Of a DNA stretch of 64,000 nt, positions 1 to 7,585 are shown piece by piece. Under the pieces are notes generated by a model. That model was not told the DNA's origin. It ran no database searches and saw only the letters and a program-made list of their open reading frames with translations. Within the stretch, counting starts at the first letter, position 1, and each line of letters begins with the position of its first letter. Made by a program: the position numbers and the translations under genes. The stretch is from a virus, in IMG/VR virus record IMGVR_UViG_3300032562_000003, positions 62,001 through 126,000 of that record; one strand, 5' to 3'.

Positions 1-666
1 GGCGGCTACATACAATGGAAGAATGTATCGATGGACCAGTCACAGCTTTTAAACTTCCTCTATAATGATCCATCAGGATTTATGGACATGATGGGTAGTG
101 AAATTGAAGCAGCAGACAAAAAGTTTAACAAGAAAGACAAGAAGACCAAACTAGTAATTCGTTGGCACGACGCAGGTGACTTCTTCTCTCCACAATATCT
201 TGCAATGGCATATTCACTAGCTAAAAAGTATCCTAAAGTAGACTTCTATGCTTACACAAAATTAGCATCGGTTGCTAAATCAGAAAAGCCTGATAACTTC
301 AAGATTAACTATTCAATGGGTGCAAAACCTTCTCAAGAAAAAGAAATCGATTTTGCTGTTACTAAAAACAGTAGAGTTGTTCCTCGTGAATTATTCACTG
401 ATCTTATTGCTAAAGACGGAGCAAAACTACTGAAGGACGCCAAAGGTCGTATGCAGTTCAAAACAAAACAGGATCTCAAGGCATTCAAAGAACGCCTTGC
501 TGCAAAATACAGTGTAGATCCAAAGTCAATACTAACATACGATGAAATGATGTCAACCCCAGTTAGTTCCGAAAAAAACAAGTACAACGTGATCGTCATG
601 CCGGGAGACGGTGACGACTCTGCAAACAGAAGTGACGTTCTAAACAGCTTCCTGCTAATGCACTAA
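1..666 (+). CDS. Gp88-like phage protein, 5'-truncated by window
   Basis: The frame is open from base 1, so the N-terminus lies outside the window; the first internal Met is at base 31. The core 'VIRWHDAGDFFSPQYL' followed by a 'YPKVDFYAYTK' strand resembles the Gp88-like phage family ('SGDFFS' motif), whose function is not established. It is one of the few plus-strand genes and converges on the glycosyltransferase gene, with the two stop codons overlapping by 4 bases. The visible 221 residues are soluble, with no signal peptide or membrane segment. Family assignment is from memory of the motif only. Confidence 0.6.
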   Translation, partial: GGYIQWKNVSMDQSQLLNFLYNDPSGFMDMMGSEIEAADKKFNKKDKKTKLVIRWHDAGDFFSPQYLAMAYSLAKKYPKVDFYAYTKLASVAKSEKPDNFKINYSMGAKPSQEKEIDFAVTKNSRVVPRELFTDLIAKDGAKLLKDAKGRMQFKTKQDLKAFKERLAAKYSVDPKSILTYDEMMSTPVSSEKNKYNVIVMPGDGDDSANRSDVLNSFLLMH

Positions 667-2000
667 AATTCAAATAAATCTAGGCCCGATAGTTCTTTCT
701 TAGGTTCGAACATCGGGTCTTTTGTTAAGTATGTATCGTTATCCGTATAGATAACTCTGAACTTATGCTTATTGGTTAGAACAGACTTTATGTCATCGAT
801 GCAGATTATCTTTCTACCTAAATCTTTTATAAAATCAGCATACTTTACAGTGGTTTCATTGCATATCTTAGCAGTGCTATTGTTTGACTTCTTTTCAACA
901 AAGTTATTGATACAGTTACTCCAGCTGTGAAATACCGTTGATTCCATAGCTATAGCATTGGATAGTGATCCTACTTGATACCAATCATTTGCAGTAGGGT
1001 ACTTTTCATAAGCAACTATGATGTCATTAGCCATCGTTTTCTTATTGGTTTCAAAAAAGAATTTCTTGTTAAAGTTATTAGTCCATCGCTGATTTTCAAG
1101 CACAAATGTAGGTAATTGTATGTGCTGTTCATAAAAAGCCATGCCATAGCTTTCTACGGTGCTAGGATTAAATGCTATCCTAGACCCTGAAATGAAATCT
1201 ACTTTTTCTTGTCCTATGATCCCTACCTTAATTTCGTATTTGGCATTGATAGTTTTCAGACGATCTTCAAACTTCTTAGCGCCGGTGGCACTGGTCATGA
1301 TACGGGCCGGCAGTTTAACCTGATTTATCAATTCTATAAAAAGTTCGGGCTGTTTTCCGTCTTCCCATCTACCTACAAATAAAATACCCTCGCGAGGTCC
1401 GCTGTATTTTTCGAGCAATCCTTTTTCTGATATAGGAATAGGTAGATACTCTGCGTTAGAGAATGTCGATTGATTAAACCTACTTTGTGTTCCAATAGTA
1501 AGGCTATTCAACTGTAACTGCTCACGCATCATTTCATTGACACTGTCCAAAAAAGGATTTTTAGTATCTTTAAAAATCTGTGATTCTAGGTGAGTGTAAG
1601 CGATATTTTGAATACAATCAGATAATCCTAATGCGGCGGCAACTTGTATAGTTTCATAGGTGTTGCATACAAATGCGTCATAGATGTTAGTTGTTAATGC
1701 TTTAACGATTGCATCTCTAAAGTTAGCCATGCGTTCATAACAATAGCTATCTTCATACATAAAAATTGCACTGTGATCAGTGTATTGAAGCGGAACCTTA
1801 GGATAAATTACATTAACCTTAAGCTCTTTAACAAAATCTTCTGCAAGACCCTGTGGAACTTTATCTGTAATGATATCAACTTTTATGCCATGACTACTCA
1901 TCATTTCACAGAAACTCTTTGCGAATTGTCCAATTCCACCATGCGGAATTAGGGTCTGTGAACTAACCAAAAAGCCAATTCTGTGAGTATATAAGTTCAT
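663..2000 (-). CDS. GT-B fold glycosyltransferase (GT4-like)
   Basis: The N-terminal domain carries a glycine-rich loop 'LIPHGGIGQFAKSF' near residues 18-31. The C-terminal Rossmann half starts at 'GILFVGRWEDGKQPELF' (about residue 205), the usual opening of the donor-binding domain in GT4-like enzymes, and 'STVESYGMAFYEQ' occupies the position of the acidic E-x7-E-type donor site. It probably transfers a sugar to phage DNA, a virion protein or a host surface target; the acceptor cannot be read from sequence. Its start overlaps the stop of the upstream 77-aa gene by 4 bases (ATGA), implying translational coupling. A second enzyme with the same layout lies at 5167-6342. Confidence 0.75.
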   Translation of the reverse strand: MNLYTHRIGFLVSSQTLIPHGGIGQFAKSFCEMMSSHGIKVDIITDKVPQGLAEDFVKELKVNVIYPKVPLQYTDHSAIFMYEDSYCYERMANFRDAIVKALTTNIYDAFVCNTYETIQVAAALGLSDCIQNIAYTHLESQIFKDTKNPFLDSVNEMMREQLQLNSLTIGTQSRFNQSTFSNAEYLPIPISEKGLLEKYSGPREGILFVGRWEDGKQPELFIELINQVKLPARIMTSATGAKKFEDRLKTINAKYEIKVGIIGQEKVDFISGSRIAFNPSTVESYGMAFYEQHIQLPTFVLENQRWTNNFNKKFFFETNKKTMANDIIVAYEKYPTANDWYQVGSLSNAIAMESTVFHSWSNCINNFVEKKSNNSTAKICNETTVKYADFIKDLGRKIICIDDIKSVLTNKHKFRVIYTDNDTYLTKDPMFEPKKELSGLDLFEF

Positions 2001-2230
2001 CTAGCAACCAACAATAGATGATAATCTTGAATCGTGTACCAACGATCTATCCTATAGGTAGTTCCTAATTCATTATATGTTAGTCTCTGCGATATTCTAT
2101 ATGCAGTTTTAAACCAAATCCAATCTCCGCTTTGACTGCACTTGTGTGGAAAGAAACAGAACATTAATCGAATTTCATCTGCACCCCTTATCCAAATTTG
2201 GTTAGCCTCTGTGTTGACCATATGCCACAT
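1997..2230 (-). CDS. hypothetical protein, 77 aa
   Basis: A short aromatic-rich protein (several Trp, Tyr and Phe) with no recognised domain. Its ATG follows the QueE stop codon directly (TAA-ATG), and its stop overlaps the glycosyltransferase start (ATGA), so it fills the space between two real genes exactly. That packing is the main evidence that it is translated. A second Met three codons in is an alternative start. No signal peptide or membrane helix is evident. Confidence 0.5.
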   Translation of the reverse strand: MWHMVNTEANQIWIRGADEIRLMFCFFPHKCSQSGDWIWFKTAYRISQRLTYNELGTTYRIDRWYTIQDYHLLLVAR

Positions 2231-3112
2231 TTACGTTCCCCATTGGTTCTTCCAGAGCGTGACCTGCAATCTATCACTATAACGAAGCCCATGCTTCATT
2301 GCTGCTAGTGCCACGTTCTTGTTATTCAGTTGATACACACTTTCTACGCCACCAACTGGCATCAGATAAACATCACCCGTAAATCCAGCATCACGGTACA
2401 CTTGAGTCGTTTCTAAGGCCTCATCAATGTCATTTTCTGTAGCTACAACAAACTTTAGATACGTGTGTCCAACTTCCTCATAGCTGCATACGATATCGGG
2501 CTGAATCGCCTTCTCGCGTGCTTCGCCCGAGCAGCTTAGTTTGGCACTGACAGAAAACGTAATCTCACGATCCTTGTCATCTGAACCAAATCCTAACTTT
2601 CCACCTTCATACACCCAATCCTCTAGATAGTGTCTAAGTTCATGAGTAAGCGGCTGGGTGCCATTTGTCTCAAAGGTGATTTCTCGCAGACCCTTCATTT
2701 TGGGATGACTCAACAAAGACGGATATGATCGTTGCCACGTAAGCAATGGTTCTCCGCCAGTAATAACAAGATGCTCTCGCCTCCATTCATTGAACGGTAG
2801 TATTACCATAATGTCATCAACTATTTCATTGACCGTCTTGAATGGAGACAAGTCCTTGAAGCGAGGATCCCAGCTAGCATAACTGTCACACCCGGTGCTG
2901 ACTAATGGTAGAGATTCATAATTTTCATAAGGAGTATTCTTATGAGCGAAGGCGATAGCATCAACCTCGTCACTTAACTCACCTTTGGGCATTCCGAAAC
3001 CAGCACATTTGAAGTTACAGCCAAACGTGCGTAAAAATACCGACGGGACGCCTTGATATCTTCCCTCGCCTTGAATTGAGTAGAATAACTCACTGATCTT
3101 TATTTTTGTCAT
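2231..3112 (-). CDS. queE: 7-carboxy-7-deazaguanine synthase, QueE-like radical SAM protein
   Basis: The N-terminus 'ELFYSIQGEGRYQGVPSVFL' is the QueE signature and 'VITGGEP' is the SAM-binding GGEP motif. QueE converts 6-carboxy-tetrahydropterin to 7-carboxy-7-deazaguanine with a 4Fe-4S cluster bound by three cysteines. Here C32 and C36 keep the C-x3-C spacing, but the third cysteine appears to be C75 in 'GCDSYASW', which matches the usual 'CDTKHTW' segment after about 38 inserted residues. At 293 aa it is longer than E. coli QueE (about 223). It sits in one overlapping operon with QueD and FolE, which supply its substrate. Confidence 0.88.
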   Translation of the reverse strand: MTKIKISELFYSIQGEGRYQGVPSVFLRTFGCNFKCAGFGMPKGELSDEVDAIAFAHKNTPYENYESLPLVSTGCDSYASWDPRFKDLSPFKTVNEIVDDIMVILPFNEWRREHLVITGGEPLLTWQRSYPSLLSHPKMKGLREITFETNGTQPLTHELRHYLEDWVYEGGKLGFGSDDKDREITFSVSAKLSCSGEAREKAIQPDIVCSYEEVGHTYLKFVVATENDIDEALETTQVYRDAGFTGDVYLMPVGGVESVYQLNNKNVALAAMKHGLRYSDRLQVTLWKNQWGT

Positions 3113-3548
3113 TTTCTTCTTTCAAGTTATCATTTTCGGACTTATGCTGATTACTCGACAAGTATCGTATTAGTTCTTTGTCCGTTGGTTGAACCGCATA
3201 GTTATTTTTGAAAAATATTTCATAACTGTCGCTGCCGTATTTACCAATACCATAGAGCATTGTAGCATCATCATGATCCCAATTCAAATAATCTCGGGTC
3301 ATTCCAAGCAATCTTTTTACCCGAACATTAGTCATGCCTAAAGGAGAGACTACACGTTTGATATCGTCTTCGATAGCTAACAGCAACTTCTCAGGTGTAT
3401 CCCAACTCGTTAAAAACTCAGGTAATACTTTCTTTACTTGCTGCCTGGATGTTTGGTTCAACATGATTACTCCGACCATGTGTTGCCATGGTCCTTTTAT
3501 TTGCTGCTGCACCATCAAGTCGGCTCGCATTCTGTTAGATTTATCCAT
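3090..3548 (-). CDS. HhH-GPD DNA glycosylase, MBD4-like
   Basis: Residues about 20-115 match the endonuclease III/MBD4 fold: 'GVIMLNQTSRQQV', 'PLGMTNVRVKRL', then the helix-hairpin-helix 'LYGIGKYGSDSYEIF', nearly the same as in vertebrate MBD4. D123 in 'QPTDKEL' is at the position of the MBD4 catalytic Asp. Known relatives remove T or U from mismatches; the substrate here is unknown. There is no C-terminal 4Fe-4S cysteine loop. The tail is short, charged and Asn/Lys-rich. The gene overlaps the start of queE by 23 bases and the end of the small membrane gene by 8, so it is part of the deazaguanine operon. It could act on modified or mismatched phage DNA. Confidence 0.78.
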   Translation of the reverse strand: MDKSNRMRADLMVQQQIKGPWQHMVGVIMLNQTSRQQVKKVLPEFLTSWDTPEKLLLAIEDDIKRVVSPLGMTNVRVKRLLGMTRDYLNWDHDDATMLYGIGKYGSDSYEIFFKNNYAVQPTDKELIRYLSSNQHKSENDNLKEENDKNKDQ

Positions 3549-3705
3549 GCCAGTGTCTAATTGCGTTTTCGATAATAAAAATGTTGGTAATCACAGACTG
3601 GGTTATTAAGACTGTTCGAATCCAAGCGATCCGATCAGACTCTATATCACAAGGAGAAGCCTTTTCTCCTAAAGCCTTAGCCCATAATCCCCAAAGTTTA
3701 TTCAC
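3541..3705 (-). CDS. small membrane protein, 54 aa, GTG start
   Basis: The GTG start overlaps the queD stop (GTGA), and the stop overlaps the ATG of the glycosylase gene by 8 bases, so it exactly fills what would otherwise be a 153-base gap in a packed operon. The product begins 'MNKLWGLWAKALGEK' and has one hydrophobic stretch (about residues 28-47, 'WIRTVLITQSVITNIFII') that could span the membrane. The length and both overlaps fit a translationally coupled gene. No function is recognised. Confidence 0.7.
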   Translation of the reverse strand: MNKLWGLWAKALGEKASPCDIESDRIAWIRTVLITQSVITNIFIIENAIRHWHG

Positions 3706-4211
3706 GCAAAAAGGTCCTCATTCCATTCACGGTGCCCTTCTCTGAATGCCATATTGCTTTGAGTCTCGCGCACTTCGACGCGATAGCACCACAGCCGGGC
3801 CGCCTCGGAAGGCCCCCACATTTCAGGAATATAAACTCCATTGACATACTTATAAAGCATGTCGGCTAAGCTTTCGCATCCCAATTTCGGGAGTATAGTT
3901 AACTTCATAAGACCACGCTTTTCTGCTTCTTTATACCAGTCAAGTTCCGGGTCATCAGAACTAACTAATGTGGTATGGTCAAATTGGTCTTCAAGTACCT
4001 TCTTTAGCTCCTTAAGACCGCCATAATCGGCGGCCCAATTACGAACGTCTAGCTCGTTAGTTCCAAAATAGAACTTCATAGAAAAGCTATATCCGTGAAT
4101 CAAATTGCAATGAGAATCTGCTCTCCATTGCCGATAAGCACAAGGAAACGCATCGTGGTATTCCTTTGTACTAGTATATGCATATGATACTGGTTGTAAT
4201 GTCATTTTCAT
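3702..4211 (-). CDS. queD: 6-carboxy-tetrahydropterin synthase, QueD-like
   Basis: The pterin-synthase core is present: 'SHCNLIHGY' (C35, H39) corresponds to the catalytic C-x3-H-G-H block and 'QFDHTTLV' (D78, H79) to the catalytic Asp-His. The last histidine of HGH, normally a zinc ligand, is Tyr41 here. 'RQWRADSHC' just before is an insertion-like segment. QueD turns the FolE product, 7,8-dihydroneopterin triphosphate, into 6-carboxy-tetrahydropterin for QueE. The gene is 6 bases downstream of the Smr-like gene and overlaps the 54-aa gene. The Tyr could mean altered metal binding or a family variant. Confidence 0.85.
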   Translation of the reverse strand: MKMTLQPVSYAYTSTKEYHDAFPCAYRQWRADSHCNLIHGYSFSMKFYFGTNELDVRNWAADYGGLKELKKVLEDQFDHTTLVSSDDPELDWYKEAEKRGLMKLTILPKLGCESLADMLYKYVNGVYIPEMWGPSEAARLWCYRVEVRETQSNMAFREGHREWNEDLFA

Positions 4212-4217
4212 TCTTTC

Positions 4218-4430
4218 TTACGTAAATCGTTCAACGGTTATGATACCGTAACGATACATTTTTGCTTCACAGCCAATTCTTTCTATGACTGCTTCTGCTA
4301 GCTTAATCATTTTTACACTGTTACCACACAGTATGGTAAGCGGAAACTCCTTCTGATTTAACAGAATGAAGTTTTCCACCATAACATCAACGTCTTGATG
4401 TCGTACACCATGTAAATCTAGATTTAGCAT
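4218..4430 (-). CDS. Smr-like domain protein, 70 aa
   Basis: The whole protein resembles a minimal Smr (small MutS-related) domain: 'LDLHGVRHQDVDVMVENFI' matches the LDLHG opening, followed by 'LTILCGNSVKMIKLAEAVI' (the GNS loop) and a final 'YGIITV' strand. Smr domains in MutS2 and small Smr proteins bind or nick branched DNA or cleave RNA. The protein lies between FolE and QueD, overlapping the folE stop by 7 bases. Whether it serves the modification pathway or is only co-transcribed cannot be told. Confidence 0.65.
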   Translation of the reverse strand: MLNLDLHGVRHQDVDVMVENFILLNQKEFPLTILCGNSVKMIKLAEAVIERIGCEAKMYRYGIITVERFT

Positions 4431-5104
4431 TTTCCCATTCTTGCAATGCTTAGGAATTCATTTCTAGCAGCAGGGTCAGTCTTGAATCCACCACCTAAAC
4501 GAACAGTTACCGTTGAAGATCCGGTATCCTCAACACCACGCGATTTCACGCAATAGTGCTGTGCATCAATCATAACTGCAACATCCTCAGTATCTAGAAT
4601 AAATTGCAGAGTATGAAATACCTGTTCAGTCAGTCTCTCTTGAATTTGAGGACGCTTACTGAAGTATTCGACAATGCGATTGATCTTAGACAACCCAAGA
4701 ACCTTATCCTTAGGTACATATGCGACCGTCGCAACTCCATCGATGACCACAAAATGATGCTCACAGTTAGATTGAACGTTCACGTTTCGTTCTACTACCA
4801 TTTCGTTATATTTCATCTTATTCTCTACAGTCGTACACTTCGGGAATGCATCATAATCCAAACCCCAAAATATTTCGTTGCAGTACATTTTAGCAACCCG
4901 CTTTGGCGTTTCAGCCAAGCTGTCGTCTGTTAGATCAAGTCCTAACGTTTTCATAATATGTTCGAAATCTCGTTCGATGATTTCAATCTTGTCTTTACGG
5001 TCTAATCCGTTATCTTTAAACGGAGTTTCTACTCCGACTTTAACAAGATGTTCATGGACGCTACGACCCAGATCGGGGTCCGTTTTGGTTTTGTTGTATG
5101 ACAT
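4424..5104 (-). CDS. folE: GTP cyclohydrolase I
   Basis: Zinc ligands are visible as C114 and H117 in 'SNCEHHF' and C185 in 'QHYCVKSRGVED'; 'GLSKINRIVEYFSKRPQIQE' is the conserved core helix and loop. FolE opens GTP to 7,8-dihydroneopterin triphosphate, the first step to 7-deazaguanines. The length (226 aa) is normal. The start is supported by an AGGA ribosome site about 7 bases upstream. A TAAATAC promoter-like element lies 59 bases upstream, and this is the first gene of the FolE-Smr-QueD-54aa-glycosylase-QueE series. Confidence 0.92.
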   Translation of the reverse strand: MSYNKTKTDPDLGRSVHEHLVKVGVETPFKDNGLDRKDKIEIIERDFEHIMKTLGLDLTDDSLAETPKRVAKMYCNEIFWGLDYDAFPKCTTVENKMKYNEMVVERNVNVQSNCEHHFVVIDGVATVAYVPKDKVLGLSKINRIVEYFSKRPQIQERLTEQVFHTLQFILDTEDVAVMIDAQHYCVKSRGVEDTGSSTVTVRLGGGFKTDPAARNEFLSIARMGKC

Positions 5105-5162
5105 AGTAAATCCTTCCTTACGCGGATGTCAATTTTGAGTGCGTCACCGTTGTGTGACACAT

Positions 5163-5170
5163 GTATTTAG
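5163..5170 (-). promoter_or_regulatory. putative late-type promoter, CTAAATAC
   Basis: CTAAATAC on the minus strand, overlapping the end of the glycosyltransferase gene and 53 bases before its hypothetical transcript would reach folE. It matches the shared ATAAATAC element of this window. Confidence 0.45.
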
Positions 5171-6342
5171 TACTTTGATTCTCTTGTATATTTTCTATAA
5201 TCCGTACGATCACGATTCCACTTCTCCCCGTTTCCTTCAAGGATATCGCAAATACGATCCACAGTTTTATCGGTCCAATCACTGATCTTGCCCATATTTG
5301 CGTGTGGACGACGCAGCAAAGGATCTAGCTTGTTGATCGCATCTTGAATAGACCACGGAATGTACAAACGCTCAGGATCATTAGCAAAAGTTTCAGGAAA
5401 CGAACGATATGCGGGATACAGCACATTGCAACCCAATGCATCAGCCTCGCTTACAGTGTTGGATACCCAATCTTGTAATGCACAGTTGAAGACTACTCGG
5501 CTATCGTTAACAATCTCATAGTATTGATTCTTTTCCAAATCTTCATATAGCGTTAATTTTCGATCTTCGATCATCTTGCGAGTGCGTTGCATGTAGCTGT
5601 CATTGTTGCTTTTCAGCTTGCTGCCGCTACAAATAACGAATTCTACATTTTTGCTCGGATGTTGCTTGTGCCATTCATCGATCAAATCGAGATAGAAGTC
5701 AGGTTGCTTCTCCTGATCCCAGCGTGCAGAGAAAACAACTCGCATACGACGGTCATTGAACGGCTTGATACGTTCAACTCGACTTTGCACCTCATCCTTA
5801 CCAAAAGCAAGACCGGAAATATTATAGATGGGAGCAGTCCAACCAGCAATGGCCATGTGCGCAACCATTTCTTCATTGGTTGCAAGAACACCGTCGACAA
5901 ATTCGTTAACCATCTTCTCGTAATGCCCCATCCAGCGTTCCATTCCCCATACGTGAACAAAATCATCAGGGTCAATCGTTTGTGCTAGACAGCGAACATA
6001 TACTTTGGGTCTCATGTCATATGGAATCTGATCCATGATATACGGAAGAGACTCAATTCCCGGCTGAAACATATCTTCAAAGTAGATAACATCTTCTTGT
6101 GTGATCTTACCTTCCTTCATCAGCTTTACCAAATTCATCATCTGGCTCATACCGAAATAAGAACGACCATGTGCGTCTAGCACTTGACCAGTTACGATAG
6201 CCTTGCTGCTATCGAGCGTTTCGCCCGGCACCACTATGTAGTCGATGCCCCTACGATCAAAGACTCTAGTATTCCAGTATGTCAATTGGAGAGTGTACCG
6301 AGCCTTATAAGGCTCCAATCCCATATAGTATAGTTTACGCAT
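5167..6342 (-). CDS. GT-B fold glycosyltransferase
   Basis: The second-domain opening 'RVVFSARWDQEKQPDFYLDL' (about residue 205) parallels 'GILFVGRWEDGKQPELF' in the enzyme at 663-2000, followed by a 'VEFVICSGSKL' strand and 'VSNTVSEADALGCNVLYP', the donor-binding acidic segment. The N-terminal half holds a conserved-looking 'VIYFEDMFQPGIESLPYI'. The two enzymes bracket the deazaguanine operon, so they could decorate the same modified DNA, or surface glycans; this is inference. A strong terminator lies 12 bases before its start, so it needs read-through or its own promoter. Confidence 0.75.
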   Translation of the reverse strand: MRKLYYMGLEPYKARYTLQLTYWNTRVFDRRGIDYIVVPGETLDSSKAIVTGQVLDAHGRSYFGMSQMMNLVKLMKEGKITQEDVIYFEDMFQPGIESLPYIMDQIPYDMRPKVYVRCLAQTIDPDDFVHVWGMERWMGHYEKMVNEFVDGVLATNEEMVAHMAIAGWTAPIYNISGLAFGKDEVQSRVERIKPFNDRRMRVVFSARWDQEKQPDFYLDLIDEWHKQHPSKNVEFVICSGSKLKSNNDSYMQRTRKMIEDRKLTLYEDLEKNQYYEIVNDSRVVFNCALQDWVSNTVSEADALGCNVLYPAYRSFPETFANDPERLYIPWSIQDAINKLDPLLRRPHANMGKISDWTDKTVDRICDILEGNGEKWNRDRTDYRKYTRESKY

Positions 6343-6353
6343 AATATTGTCCT

Positions 6354-6388
6354 AATAAAAAGGTAACGGGTGGTTAACCACCCGTTAC
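6354..6388 (-). terminator. Rho-independent terminator
   Basis: A perfect 26-base palindrome (6363-6388, arm GTAACGGGTGGTT) is followed on the minus strand by CTTTTTATT. It lies after the 77-aa gene and before the glycosyltransferase gene. Confidence 0.85.
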
Positions 6389-6402
6389 TGTATGTCGATA
6401 CT

Positions 6403-6636
6403 TTATCGACGGGTATTAAGAAGTTCACGTTCCTTAAACTTCTCTGCATCGATTTCCCATTGATTCTTTGCAGGTTTGCTTGCAACTGTCTTTTGGTACT
6501 GCCGATAGATATAGCTCTTGTTGTTATATAAATCTCGCTCATCATATCGATAACCGTAGTCTCTACAGAAAATACGGTAGTTCTCCAAATCTTCAAAGAT
6601 TTGATTGACGATAGACTTATTGTCGAGCTTTGCCAT
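6403..6636 (-). CDS. conserved phage protein, 77 aa
   Basis: The start at 6636 is chosen because AAGGA sits 6-7 bases upstream and the protein from there begins 'MAKLDNKSIVNQIFEDLENY'; the frame is open further upstream but there it runs through the remnant of another gene. The Tyr- and Arg-rich middle 'YRIFCRDYGYRYDERDLY' resembles small proteins of T4-like marine phages. It is soluble and of unknown function. It is followed by a strong terminator. Confidence 0.7.
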   Translation of the reverse strand: MAKLDNKSIVNQIFEDLENYRIFCRDYGYRYDERDLYNNKSYIYRQYQKTVASKPAKNQWEIDAEKFKERELLNTRR

Positions 6637-6646
6637 TTTTAGTTCC

Positions 6647-6757
6647 TTAGATGGTGAGTTGTTGAGATTGAGTAGTATTATAGAAAATCGTGGCACCGTT
6701 TTCACCGTCTTCTGAAACGGTAATTTCAATATCACGATTTGGGTTAAAAATTTTATC
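6647..6757 (-). pseudogene. detached 3' end of the gene at 7525-7971
   Basis: In this frame the minus strand encodes 'NPNRDIEITVSEDGENGAT' and then a stop, closely matching the C-terminal 'YPNRYIQISVSEDGENGAE' of the intact gene on the far side of the HNH gene. There is no start codon in the frame (TGA precedes it). The simplest reading is that the HNH gene inserted near the 3' end of the target, leaving this original tail stranded while the intact gene gained a new tail from the insert side. The two copies differ at many third codon positions, so the event is not recent. Confidence 0.7.
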
Positions 6758-6785
6758 TCATACTGGTCTCCTTTAAAGGTTTAGG

Positions 6786-6794
6786 CATAAATAC
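6786..6794 (+). promoter_or_regulatory. putative late promoter for HNH gene, CATAAATAC
   Basis: CATAAATAC lies on the plus strand 24 bases before the HNH endonuclease ATG, while the flanking genes run on the other strand. Confidence 0.6.
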
Positions 6795-6817
6795 AATGAT
6801 GAAAGAAAGATTGAACT

Positions 6818-7585
6818 ATGCCTAAACTTCAAGAGCAACATAATTATACTTGCGTATACTGCGGGAATCAAGCAAAATGGATAAGTGTAAATTCTAAGGT
6901 TTTCCGTTGTGTAGAAAAAATTACTCAATGTCCGGGCTTCATCGCAAAGGCAGAATCTTCTAGGAAAAAAAACATTACTCCTGAGGAAAGGAGAGTCCAC
7001 ATGAAGAAGATGAGTGAGGTTGGGAATAAGAAACTTCAGCAACTGCATACTGATCCTAACTGGGTAGAAGAAAAGGGTAAGAAAATTTCTGATGCTTTGC
7101 AGCAACGAGGTGGACATACCGGTGAACGCAATCCGATGTTCAATAAAAAACATACCTCTCATACTAAACAGATGCAATCATCGCGGGCATCAAACAGATC
7201 ACCTGAGTCATATCAAAAAGCTACACTGACAAAAATAGAACGTGGAATTTCTATACCGAAAGAACTCAAGACAGAATGGGAATTATATAGAGAGCAAGTC
7301 ACTAATTTCACTAATACTAGCTGGAAGTATGCAGAACATATTATTAATCCGAACAATCTAAAAAGAGGAAATGAATACGAACTAGATCACCGATTTAGCA
7401 TTACAGAGGGATTCAAACAAAGTATTCCACCTGAAATTATAGGCCATGCTGCCAATCTAGAACTGTTATTAAAAAGCGATAATAGATCAAAACGGACAAA
7501 ATGTTCCATCACTAAAGAAGAACTTTATGCTGTGGTAAAAGTTAGTTCTGCTCCATTTTCTCCGTCTTCACTCACTGATATTTGA
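6818..7585 (+). CDS. HNH homing endonuclease with NUMOD3-type motif
   Basis: An N-terminal 'CVYCGNQAKW...C...CPGF' zinc-binding cluster is followed by a basic linker with a NUMOD3-like 'GERNPMFNKKHT' (about residues 108-119), and a C-terminal HNH-type site 'YELDHRFSITEGF' to 'HAANLELLLKSDNRSKRTK' (about 188-230). Such free-standing enzymes cut cognate DNA lacking the gene and spread by repair. It lies on the strand opposite its neighbours, has its own late-type promoter, and its last 61 bases overlap the 3' end of the convergent gene at 7525-7971. The stranded tail at 6647-6757 marks the invasion site. Confidence 0.85.
   Translation: MPKLQEQHNYTCVYCGNQAKWISVNSKVFRCVEKITQCPGFIAKAESSRKKNITPEERRVHMKKMSEVGNKKLQQLHTDPNWVEEKGKKISDALQQRGGHTGERNPMFNKKHTSHTKQMQSSRASNRSPESYQKATLTKIERGISIPKELKTEWELYREQVTNFTNTSWKYAEHIINPNNLKRGNEYELDHRFSITEGFKQSIPPEIIGHAANLELLLKSDNRSKRTKCSITKEELYAVVKVSSAPFSPSSLTDI

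Noticed and set aside
3595-3660. GTTCGAATC resembling a tRNA T-loop
   Set aside because: The flanking 5-base stems do not pair (GACTG versus CCAAG) and no acceptor or anticodon stem fits; the bases belong to the 54-aa gene on the other strand.
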